Positions 34,208-42,425 of a DNA stretch of 64,000 bases are shown piece after piece. The number at the start of each line of letters is the position of its first letter. Position 1 is the first letter of the stretch. The notes under the pieces were generated by a model, which worked only from the letters and a program-made list of their open reading frames with translations, had not been told where the DNA came from and did not search any database. A program made the position numbers and the translations under genes. Location of the stretch: assembly GCA_021813585.1 (NCBI GenBank), contig JAKAJV010000102.1:80685-144684 (forward strand). The letters are read 5' to 3'. Source of the DNA: Bacteroidota bacterium (GTDB lineage: Bacteria; Bacteroidota; Ignavibacteria; Ignavibacteriales; Ignavibacteriaceae).

Positions 34208-35956
34208 CTACAAAGCCGAATTTCCATTACTAACTTCAGATAGATTTTTATAAATGATTACAACCGAAATAATACCAGCAGCAAGATAGACTAAAGCTGT
34301 CTTATAATCGCCAAAAATTATTTTACCTGTTCCAAACAGAAATGAATATACAAGCACGACTCCGAAGAACCAGTTCACAAACATTTTACCGAACCCGGTA
34401 TCACTAATTACGTCCGGCAGCTTGTCCGAAATTCTTTTCCATAATTTACCACCCGGATGTACCTTTCTATAAAAAGAAATCAAAGTACTTTCATCGGTTG
34501 GCTTTGTAATAAATGTAACAAGAAGCCAGACAATTGTTGTGGCGCTTACCAGGTAGTAAAGTGAAATTGGAAATTCAATTTTATAGATCATGATAAACGG
34601 GAGAATAATAAAGGGAGTAATGAGGGCAGATATTTCGGACCAAGCATTTATCCTCCACCAGAACCATCTTAGAATCAGTACAAGACCAACACCGGCTCCG
34701 GTCTCTAATATGAATTCCCACGCTCCTGAGATACTTTGAATAAATACTGAGACTATTATTGATGCAACCATTAAAAGTATGGTCAATATTCTGGAAGCTT
34801 TAACATAATGCTTTTCGCTGCATCCGGGTTTCATAAACCTTCTGTAAAAATCATTTAGTACATAAGAGCTTCCCCAATTAAGCTGGGAAGCTATGCAGCT
34901 CATATATGCAGCAAAGAAGGCAGCTACGAGTAAGCCTTTTAATCCGATAGGCAAAAAATCTCTCATCGTATAAATATAACCCATACGTTTTGCTTCCGGT
35001 CCAAGGTGCGGATATAATACAAGCGTACTTAATCCAACCAAAATCCATGGCCATGGTCTTATTCCGTAATGCGCAATCTGGAAGAAGAGAGTTGCAAACA
35101 AAGAATGCTTTTCGTTCTTTGCAGACATCATTCGCTGCGCAATATATCCGCCTCCGCCTGGTTCGGCACCCGGATACCATGATGCCCACCATTGAATTCC
35201 GACATAAGCTAGAAAAGCAGCTAACGTTAAAGCAAATGCACTTCCGGCAGAAGATACGCTTGAGATTGTCGGGAAAAAATTAAAAACAAAATGAGGTAGC
35301 TTTTGTTGCAGGCCGGTTATACCCCCTACCTGTTTAGAATTAACAACAATCACCGCTAAAATGATAGTACTTCCCATCGCTAAAACAAATTGGAAAGCAT
35401 CGGTAACAACTACGCCCCACAAACCCGACAGCGCAGAATAAAAAGCAACCAACGCCATACAAGCAAACACATAGAACATTACTTGCGTTTGAGAAATGCC
35501 GAACATACCCATAAGAATAGATTCCATTGCAACATTTACCCAACCCATAATAATGATGTTCATGAATATGCCGAGATAAAGAGATCTGAATCCCCGTAAA
35601 AAACGAGCAGGTTTACCGGAATACCTTAATTCAACAAATTCGACTTCGGTCATAATTCCTGCACGCCTCCAGAGCTTTGCGAAAAAGAATACAGTAAGCA
35701 AACCGCCGAAAGCAAAGTTCCACCATATCCAGTTGCCGGCTATACCATTCTTGGCAACAAGCTCGGTAACAGCAAGCGGAGTATCGGCTGCAAATGTTGT
35801 AGCAACCATTGAAAGTCCGGCCAAATACCACGGCAGGTTTCTCCCTGAAAGAAAAAATTCTTCTGTATTTTTGCTTGCACGCTTTGAAAAATAAAATGCA
35901 ATGCTCAATGAAATGACAAAGTAAGCCAGGATAATTAGATAATCTAATAAGTACAT
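34208..35956 (-). CDS. Sodium/solute symporter, SSS family
   Basis: A 582-residue inner-membrane protein with about 14 predicted membrane segments. SSS-family features include the N-terminal SKRASKNTEEFFLSGRNLPWYLAG, TTFAADTPLAVTELVAKNGIAGNW, and the GGGGYIAQRMMSAKNEKHS loop. SSS carriers couple sodium entry to uptake of sugars, amino acids or similar solutes; the STEEFFxxGR start is common in sugar-type members of Bacteroidetes. It is the last gene of the amino-sugar-type locus, about 225 bp after the GH89 gene, so it may import a released monosaccharide. The AAAGG site upstream supports the start. Confidence 0.9.
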   Translation of the reverse strand: MYLLDYLIILAYFVISLSIAFYFSKRASKNTEEFFLSGRNLPWYLAGLSMVATTFAADTPLAVTELVAKNGIAGNWIWWNFAFGGLLTVFFFAKLWRRAGIMTEVEFVELRYSGKPARFLRGFRSLYLGIFMNIIIMGWVNVAMESILMGMFGISQTQVMFYVFACMALVAFYSALSGLWGVVVTDAFQFVLAMGSTIILAVIVVNSKQVGGITGLQQKLPHFVFNFFPTISSVSSAGSAFALTLAAFLAYVGIQWWASWYPGAEPGGGGYIAQRMMSAKNEKHSLFATLFFQIAHYGIRPWPWILVGLSTLVLYPHLGPEAKRMGYIYTMRDFLPIGLKGLLVAAFFAAYMSCIASQLNWGSSYVLNDFYRRFMKPGCSEKHYVKASRILTILLMVASIIVSVFIQSISGAWEFILETGAGVGLVLILRWFWWRINAWSEISALITPFIILPFIMIYKIEFPISLYYLVSATTIVWLLVTFITKPTDESTLISFYRKVHPGGKLWKRISDKLPDVISDTGFGKMFVNWFFGVVLVYSFLFGTGKIIFGDYKTALVYLAAGIISVVIIYKNLSEVSNGNSAL

Positions 35957-36044
35957 AATACCTTTCTAATGTTCAGATGAAGATGTTATTTATTCACTAA
36001 TCGCACACATTTACCACTCTTGGATTATTGTCCAATATTCCTAT

Positions 36045-36115
36045 TTGGGAGTAATGGAGAAATGGAGTATTGGAATTGACCTATTTCCACACTGTTCCAG
36101 AATTCCATTACTCTA
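36045..36115. repeat. Dispersed intergenic inverted repeat, copy 1
   Basis: GAGTAATGGA (36049-36058) and TCCATTACTC (36104-36113) are exact reverse complements. Between them lies GGAGTATTGGAATTG. Related copies lie at about 42273-42369 and 59429-59500. It sits between the SSS symporter and GH89 genes. Confidence 0.7.
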
Positions 36116-36181
36116 AAGTTCATTGTTGTGTAAGATTACTTACGAATTAAATTTTAAAATGCTCTCCGCTTTCAGTGTTTA

Positions 36182-38464
36182 TTATTCCGCTTTCATACCA
36201 GAAGTTGAATACGCTGCCTTAATGACCTTGAAATATTTCCGGTACATTTCTTTGGAACTCAAGATTGGATTGCCTGCCGGGACTCCGGTATAAGCTTCGT
36301 GCCCGTTTATCCATTTCCATTCCAGGTTTTTTAATTTTTCAGTTATTGCAATCTTATTTATTTTTTTCTTGTACTTCATATCCCTTATTACAGAATTAAA
36401 AAATAGTATCCAGCGTTTTTTGTAGAACCCTTTTAATAAGCCCGACCATTGCTTCTGAGCGTAGTCATACAGCCTGCTGTCTTTATCTCCCCAAAGAGTG
36501 ATTATATCTCTTGCATTTTTCTCGTACAGAATTTTTTCTTTCTTGTCTGTTGCCCATCCCTTTGCCGCATCCAGCCATCTACCAAGCAGGAAATCTTTTC
36601 TTGTTGCAAGAAGCTTATCCAGGTCATCAATAAGACTTATATATCGTCTACTGTATTTTCTAAAATTGTTTAGGTTCTGCTGCTCATAAGCTTCGGAAAA
36701 TTTTTGATACAAATAATCTCCGTAGTCAGCAAGTACCTGTCTTGACACATCTACAAGATCGTATTGAAACCCACCGCTGTTCTTTAATTCATCTGCAGAA
36801 GAAATCAAATCGCTCCATGCCGGCAAGAGGTCATTTGCATTGTATGATGGAGGCAGCGTTTCAAAAGTTACGTTTGTTTTCATATCGAATGTCGGGCGTT
36901 CGGTGATTGTAGGTTCCCTTCCTTGCGATGCATTTGTATCGTAAACAGTTTGCAGCAGTATTTCCCATGCTTTTTCTGCCATTACATTCTGCTTGCCGTA
37001 CCTGCTAAAAGTATATTGCTTCAACCAATTACTTAGATCAGCAGGACCATCACGCCATACATTATCCAGCATCAATTCATACACAGCAGGGTTCTGTTCA
37101 ATCCCTTCGGCAGTAATTCCAATGCCGACCATCTTACCAGCCTTTGAGCTATGCAATGCTTGCAAAGGTCCTTCGGCAATCTCCTTCATGTTGCCGAACA
37201 TATCTATCCTTCCGCCAAAGTTATGAAGCATACACCAGATCCACGGCTTTCCGTAGTATGCTTCGGTTCTGTTCCATACTGGATTAACCTCGCTCCATAA
37301 ATCCAGAATAATCATCTTATCATCAGGGACTGAGCTCAATAATGCCTTAATTTGAGTCGGCTGCCAAAAATCAGATTGATTATAAAACAACCAGCCCTGC
37401 ATTACCCAAACAGCCTTTGGATCGGCGTCAGCCATCGACAGATACACCTTTTTCCCGATATTGTTTAAGAAAGTTGAGTCATTGGTCGGAGGGCGGTTTT
37501 CATTGAAAGTATCCGATGAATAGAGATGGTTTGTTCCGTATACTTTTATCTGTTCAGTCATGAACTTTTTCCCAATATATGTAAACATTGTATCTGTAGG
37601 ATCAATGCTGTAAACATCATTGAAGCCGCCAACCCAATGAGTCTTAATTAATTTTGTCTGAGGAAGCTTTTCTTTGAAAGCCGGCGGGACATGACCTGTA
37701 AAAGAAGGAAGTACCGGAGTCATTCCGAATTCTCTCTCACGCTTAAGAATTTTCTTTTGTAATTCTTCATGACTCTTTATCCAGCTTTCCGGCAAAGGTC
37801 CGCCGTAGCCGTCAAGGTTTCCCATCCAGAACCAGCTAAAGTATGCCGGACCACTAAAAAAGCTTTCAAGATCTTTTTCGGTAAATCCCATGCTCTTATA
37901 AACCTGCTGCCAGATTGCATTTTGTCCGACAAGTGCCAGCGGCATATTTATTCCATTGAGAGCCATAAAATCAATCTCTTTTTGCCAGCGCTGCCAATCC
38001 CACCATGAAGCCGTATAATTGAACGTGCAGTAATTAAAGTAGTAGCGGTATTTGTAAGGAGAAATTTTTTGAATTTTCCCCGGCACAATCGGCAGAGGGT
38101 GAGGAATGTTCAGATTGTTTCCGTTCCAGCTTATCTGGCAGTGAGCAAATTTTTTAAGATAATAATTCAATGCGCTGGCAATTGAAACTCCATCGCTGCC
38201 TTTCAATATTATATAACCATCCCGGCTTTCAATTTCAAAAACGTCTTTGTCTTTTATTTTAGGAATGACCTCAATTCTAAAATGCTGAACATCGTTTGGC
38301 AGGATACGCTTTATTAAGCCGTAAGCAGCTTCCCGGCTTGTCGAAGCTTCATCATTCTGCTTAATGAATTTCTTCTGAGCAAAATCAAAATGGCAAAGTG
38401 TTAGAAATATAATAATAAAAAACAAAGTGCTTTTATAAAAAATACCTTTTTGTTTAGTTGCCAT
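36182..38464 (-). CDS. Alpha-N-acetylglucosaminidase, GH89
   Basis: A 760-residue secreted GH89 enzyme (NAGLU family). The Met at 38464 (MATKQKG) is preferred over 38497 because the longer form overlaps the upstream gene, and GGAG lies about ten bases before it. The signal peptide runs to LTLCHFDFAQ. Family signatures are YRYYFNYCTFNYTASWWDWQRWQKEIDFMALNGINMPLA, VLPSFTGHVP, DLWSEVNPVWNRTEAYYGKPW and MVGIGITAEGIEQNPAVYEL, which contains a conserved catalytic-site glutamate. The enzyme hydrolyses terminal alpha-linked N-acetylglucosamine, as in heparan-type or mucin-type glycans. It points to hexosamine in the locus substrate. Confidence 0.93.
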   Translation of the reverse strand: MATKQKGIFYKSTLFFIIIFLTLCHFDFAQKKFIKQNDEASTSREAAYGLIKRILPNDVQHFRIEVIPKIKDKDVFEIESRDGYIILKGSDGVSIASALNYYLKKFAHCQISWNGNNLNIPHPLPIVPGKIQKISPYKYRYYFNYCTFNYTASWWDWQRWQKEIDFMALNGINMPLALVGQNAIWQQVYKSMGFTEKDLESFFSGPAYFSWFWMGNLDGYGGPLPESWIKSHEELQKKILKREREFGMTPVLPSFTGHVPPAFKEKLPQTKLIKTHWVGGFNDVYSIDPTDTMFTYIGKKFMTEQIKVYGTNHLYSSDTFNENRPPTNDSTFLNNIGKKVYLSMADADPKAVWVMQGWLFYNQSDFWQPTQIKALLSSVPDDKMIILDLWSEVNPVWNRTEAYYGKPWIWCMLHNFGGRIDMFGNMKEIAEGPLQALHSSKAGKMVGIGITAEGIEQNPAVYELMLDNVWRDGPADLSNWLKQYTFSRYGKQNVMAEKAWEILLQTVYDTNASQGREPTITERPTFDMKTNVTFETLPPSYNANDLLPAWSDLISSADELKNSGGFQYDLVDVSRQVLADYGDYLYQKFSEAYEQQNLNNFRKYSRRYISLIDDLDKLLATRKDFLLGRWLDAAKGWATDKKEKILYEKNARDIITLWGDKDSRLYDYAQKQWSGLLKGFYKKRWILFFNSVIRDMKYKKKINKIAITEKLKNLEWKWINGHEAYTGVPAGNPILSSKEMYRKYFKVIKAAYSTSGMKAE

Positions 38465-38483
38465 AAAACATTTACTCCTTTGG

Positions 38484-40748
38484 TTATTCAAGCACAAATT
38501 CTTGCGATAAATTTGAAATCATTACTTTAAACTTCCCCGGCTCAATAATTCTTTTATTGTCTCTCCCTATAAAGGAAAGCTGCCCGGGCTTTATTACAAA
38601 CTTTACCTGCTTTGTTTCACCCGGCTCAAGAAATATTTTATCGAATCCTTCAAGTCTCTTTTCCGGCAGTTCAATTGAAGCATATAAGTCTCTGATATAA
38701 AGCTGAACAACTTCTTTACCGGCAGCCTTCCCGGTGTTGGTTACTTTTACCGAAGCAGTGATACTTTCTCTTCTATTGATTTTTCCTTTATCCAAAGTCA
38801 AATCGCTGTAGTTGAAAGTCGTGTAGCTTAACCCGAAGCCGAAATCCCATTGAGGATTGTAGGAATTTCCATCTTCATCTTCCATCGGTGTATAATCATA
38901 ATGGTAAAGGGCATTTGGAAATCTCGGATATGTAACTGGCAGCTTTGCGCTTGGGTTAGCATCCCCGAAAATAATGTTTGCAAATGCTCGCCCTCCTTCC
39001 ATTCCCGGCAGAAAGCCTATCAATATAGCTTTTGACCCTTCAACTATTTTGTTTATTACCCGCGGTCTGCCCTCAAGCATTACTAGAACAACCGGCTTGC
39101 CTGCAGGCATCACTGCCCTTGCAAGCTTAATCTGTGCATCATCTAATGAAAGATCATCTATATTACCCGGCGTTTCGGCGTAAGCCTTTTCGCCAAGGCA
39201 AAGCACAACAGCATCAGCTTTTTCAGCCGCAGCTACTGCCGCGTTAACGTCAAGTAGAGAATCGAAAGTTGCACCGGGGATAAACATAACATTATCTTCC
39301 CCGATTTTTTGCTGAATTGCTTCAAGCACCGTTGGTTTATCTTTGGGGTAAACTGAATCGTCATCTCCCTGCCAGGTTATTGTCCATCCGCCGTTTAAGC
39401 AAGAAAGTTTATCTGCTGCAGGTCCCGTTACCAGTACCTTGATATTTCTTTTCAGTGGTAAAATATTCCCGTCATTTTTTACAAGCGTGATTGATTCTTC
39501 GGAAGCCTGTAAATTTGTTTTTTCAGAGGAAGGAGATGCAAACCGGGATTCAAGCTTTTCATCGGGATAAGAATTATCGAACAAGCCAAGCTCATATTTT
39601 ACTTTCAATATTCTGCCGACTGCATCATTAATTCTTCGCATCGGTACTTGCCCTTCTTTTACAAGCTTTAGAAGAATATTATAAAAGCTGAAATCCGACG
39701 GTACCATACTCATATCAACACCAGCAATAACCGCCATCTTAACTGCTTCTTCGGGAGATGATGCTACTTTATCCCGTGTATAAAGTCGTTCGATGTCCTG
39801 CCAATCCGAAACAACAAATCCTTTAAACTTCCATTTATTCTTCAAGACTTCCGTTAGAAGATGATAATTTGAATGACCTGGAATCCCATTCACTTCGGAT
39901 GAATTTACCATTACAGTCATAGCTCCTGCCTTAACACCTTCATGAAACGGCGGTAGGAAATATTCTTTCATCATTCTTTCGGGAATCCATGCAGGCGTCC
40001 GGTCTTTTCCATCAAGAGGAAAGCTGTATCCCGCAAAATGCTTTAAGCATACGGCAACTTTATCCGGAGAGCCGATATCGTTTCCTTGAACTCCTTCAAT
40101 ATATTCTTTTCCCATTGTGCTTGCCAGATAGACATCCTCACCAAAGGTTTCATACAGTCTAGGCCATAAAGGCTGCCTACCTAAATCCATAACGGGATAA
40201 AATATCCACGGCATTCCGGAAGCTCTTACTTCAAGCGCAGTAATTTCACCTTCTCTCTTCACTAATTCCGGATTGAACGTAGCAGCCATGTTGATAGGCT
40301 GTGGAAAAACTGTAGCATCTTTAGTGTAATTAGCACCGTGAATGGCATCGATACCGTATATAACCGGTATCTTTAAACGCGTTTGTTTTGTAGCAACGTC
40401 TTCAATCTCTTTAATTACGCTATGCCAGTAGTTAATTGAATAAGCAGTATCGTTAACATTTAAAATTGAGCCTACATGATATTTTACAATTGCCTCCCTC
40501 AGCTTTTCGGCATTAAGCTGGTTTCTTTGCGAGCTTGTCTTATTCGAAACTACCAGTATATTTATCTGGGTCATCTGGCCAATCTTCTCTTCAAGAGTCA
40601 TCTTTGATAATAGCTGCCTGACTTTTCCATCAATAGCTTTTTCATCTCCTCGCTTAGCATAAGCTCTATTTGAAAAACCAAAGAGAAAATTGGAAGCCAG
40701 ACAAAGAATTATTAAACAGCGGGTTTTGTTCAATACTTGCATCAACAT
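38484..40748 (-). CDS. Beta-glucosidase-type GH3 enzyme, secreted
   Basis: A 754-residue GH3 protein. An open frame with a TTG start reaches 40784, but the ATG at 40748 has AAGG six bases upstream and opens a good signal peptide (MLMQVLNKTRCLIILCLASNFLFGFSNRAYA). The TIM-barrel domain has IPVIYGIDAIHG, and the nucleophile aspartate is in FVVSDWQD. The alpha/beta sandwich domain and a C-terminal fibronectin-III-like domain (VKVTNTGKAAGKEVVQLYIRD) follow, so the BglX-type layout is complete. It should remove terminal beta-glucosyl or similar residues in the periplasm. An N-acetylglucosaminidase role is less likely, since the NagZ-type histidine loop is not seen. Confidence 0.9.
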   Translation of the reverse strand: MLMQVLNKTRCLIILCLASNFLFGFSNRAYAKRGDEKAIDGKVRQLLSKMTLEEKIGQMTQINILVVSNKTSSQRNQLNAEKLREAIVKYHVGSILNVNDTAYSINYWHSVIKEIEDVATKQTRLKIPVIYGIDAIHGANYTKDATVFPQPINMAATFNPELVKREGEITALEVRASGMPWIFYPVMDLGRQPLWPRLYETFGEDVYLASTMGKEYIEGVQGNDIGSPDKVAVCLKHFAGYSFPLDGKDRTPAWIPERMMKEYFLPPFHEGVKAGAMTVMVNSSEVNGIPGHSNYHLLTEVLKNKWKFKGFVVSDWQDIERLYTRDKVASSPEEAVKMAVIAGVDMSMVPSDFSFYNILLKLVKEGQVPMRRINDAVGRILKVKYELGLFDNSYPDEKLESRFASPSSEKTNLQASEESITLVKNDGNILPLKRNIKVLVTGPAADKLSCLNGGWTITWQGDDDSVYPKDKPTVLEAIQQKIGEDNVMFIPGATFDSLLDVNAAVAAAEKADAVVLCLGEKAYAETPGNIDDLSLDDAQIKLARAVMPAGKPVVLVMLEGRPRVINKIVEGSKAILIGFLPGMEGGRAFANIIFGDANPSAKLPVTYPRFPNALYHYDYTPMEDEDGNSYNPQWDFGFGLSYTTFNYSDLTLDKGKINRRESITASVKVTNTGKAAGKEVVQLYIRDLYASIELPEKRLEGFDKIFLEPGETKQVKFVIKPGQLSFIGRDNKRIIEPGKFKVMISNLSQEFVLE

Positions 40749-40863
40749 AATAGACCTTGTAATTTGTTTAAAGCATATAGTCAATATATCTTAAAAATTT
40801 CTAATCCGAAGCAGGCTCAATTTCAATTATTCTTAAAGATTGCCTTCAAGCAGCTCATTTAAT

Positions 40864-40986
40864 TTAATAGCGTACGACTCTTCGCCGGGACGAGTATTCC
40901 TTCTGGATTATTACCCTTGAAGAATACATTCCCCAGAACTCTTCCCACGGAAAATAGACATAAGATTTCGCCAATTGTTTTTTCAA
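40864..40986 (-). pseudogene. Possible short coding remnant overlapping the DUF2961 gene end
   Basis: On the minus strand, a frame different from the DUF2961 gene reads from a TTG at 40986 to a stop at 40864. It gives 40 residues with a protein-like composition (AKSYVYFPWEEFWGMYSSRV, then IIQKEYSSRRRVVRY). The cluster of Trp, Tyr, Phe and Glu is unlike translated AT-rich spacer. I cannot assign a family. It may be the tail of a decayed gene rather than a working one. Confidence 0.25.
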
Positions 40987-42170
40987 TAAATTTCCAATTC
41001 TTTCTTGCCGGGCAGCTTAGGAAAAGGCGTATGCGGTTCTGTTTGATACCAGAAAGCAACCGAAGAAATTTTATCCTGTCTTAGGCGGTAAGCGTCGTCG
41101 CCCCAGCCTAAATCTTGAATTGTAACCACAAGATTTTTTTTGAAGCGGATAGGATCGGTTATATGCCAGCGGTACATGCCGAACCTCTGCATTACATTAT
41201 AATGGCCGTCGCCCCGGATTACCTGCGGCAGCCCGCTATAAGGACTGCTGAACTCTGTGTATTCTTCCGCTCCGGTTCCAGAAGAATTTTTTATCTTAGA
41301 ATCAAAATCATACGAGCCGCCAAAGTAATCTTCGGTTCCGGTTCCGCATATTGTAGGAAATTGTTTGTCGCCGTCAATATAAAATTTTATTTCACCTTCG
41401 CCCCACCAGCCGTTGCTGCGGGCTTCCAAAGCAATGTACGTTCCTACGTATTGTCCTTCGCCGCGGATGCTGTCCACAAGAACATACGGCTTTCCGTAAG
41501 GGACCGGGTCTTCCGTTCTAAATTGAGCATGGAAATATGCGGCATCTTTGGGAACCCCAGTTAGAACATAGTCAACTTGATAATACAAAGTAGCTTCAAT
41601 GCTGCCGATGTTCTCTATTGTAATCCTGCAGTGTTTATGGAAAGGCATTCGCCAGTAACAGTTGAATCCGCTGCCGGGATTTACTGCTACAGCTAAAGAT
41701 TGTAAGGACGAATACTTCCCCCAGCCCATACAGAAGAAGTCGCCGACGGGACATTCAACAGACGGTTCTTTTTCATCATCCCAATAAATCCTAAGGATCA
41801 AAAATCTCCAGTTGCCGGTCGGAGTCATCCAGATATGCTGTATTGAGCCCGGTCCCTTGATATCTGCAATTGTGAATGTTGTTCCCGGTTTTATTTTTAT
41901 ACTTGGACTCACCTTCCATCCCCGTCCAAGTGCTTCAGCAAACTTTGCACCTGTTCCTTCAGTCGCTATTCCTCCCTTCCCTTTTTCACCGGTAAAATTC
42001 TCCGGACTAATTGAACGGCTTTCGGCATTTGATAGTCTGTATAAGTTTCCCAGGTTAACGTCTATGCCGTTAAAATTATTTTGAGCATAGCCCGTTAGAG
42101 AAATAAAGATTACAAACGTAAATAAGAACAGAAAGCGCTTGTTCAGTAATTCTTTAACCGGCACAGGCAT
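40983..42170 (-). CDS. DUF2961/GH172-family protein, secreted
   Basis: A 395-residue protein of the DUF2961 family, now including GH172 (difructose-anhydride and arabinofuranoside-acting enzymes). The open frame runs up to 42404, but its first 78 residues read through an intergenic repeat; the Met at 42170 opens a proper signal peptide (FLFLFTFVIFISLTGYAQ). Family signatures: IKGPGSIQHIWMTP, RIYWDDEKEPSVECPVGDFF, FNCYWRMPFHKHCRITIEN, YVGTYIALEARSNGWWGEGE and CGTGTEDYFGGSYDF, the last with a conserved acidic pair near the active site. It is expected in the periplasm. Which furanoside, if any, it cleaves is not clear. Confidence 0.85.
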   Translation of the reverse strand: MPVPVKELLNKRFLFLFTFVIFISLTGYAQNNFNGIDVNLGNLYRLSNAESRSISPENFTGEKGKGGIATEGTGAKFAEALGRGWKVSPSIKIKPGTTFTIADIKGPGSIQHIWMTPTGNWRFLILRIYWDDEKEPSVECPVGDFFCMGWGKYSSLQSLAVAVNPGSGFNCYWRMPFHKHCRITIENIGSIEATLYYQVDYVLTGVPKDAAYFHAQFRTEDPVPYGKPYVLVDSIRGEGQYVGTYIALEARSNGWWGEGEIKFYIDGDKQFPTICGTGTEDYFGGSYDFDSKIKNSSGTGAEEYTEFSSPYSGLPQVIRGDGHYNVMQRFGMYRWHITDPIRFKKNLVVTIQDLGWGDDAYRLRQDKISSVAFWYQTEPHTPFPKLPGKKELEIY

Positions 42171-42272
42171 AAGGTTCAGATTATTATTACCATTCGCGAA
42201 AAGAGAAATTGATAATAACAAAACATCAGCGGCAGTTATGATCACGTTTCCTTTTTTATGCAAACATACTTC

Positions 42273-42369
42273 ATGGAGTATTGGAATTTTGCCCGAAGCA
42301 CTCCTTTGGGAGGAATGATGGAGTAGATTGTTCAATTCCATTACTCCATTACTCCAATGTTCCAATTGA
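42273..42369. repeat. Dispersed intergenic inverted repeat, copy 2
   Basis: Starts with ATGGAGTATTGGAAT and ends with ATTCCATTACTCC, ATTACTCCAATG and TTCCAATTG units, which are reverse complements of the GGAGTAATGGA-type units. It lies between the DUF2961 and GH2 genes and is the reason the DUF2961 frame appears open too far upstream. Confidence 0.7.
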
Positions 42370-42425
42370 TTGCATAACTTTAGAAGACAATTAAAATGTT
42401 TCATTTGAAATTCCTAAACTATACT

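Noticed and set aside
40859..41059. 66-residue minus-strand frame at the end of the DUF2961 gene
   Set aside because: It overlaps the DUF2961 coding end in another frame, has no ribosome site and an unstructured, low-information sequence.
41115..41564. 149-residue plus-strand frame opposite the DUF2961 gene
   Set aside because: Antisense to conserved DUF2961 motifs, with no independent support.
42171..42404. N-terminal extension of the DUF2961 frame
   Set aside because: The extra 78 residues read through a dispersed intergenic repeat and precede a complete signal peptide, so they are not part of the protein.
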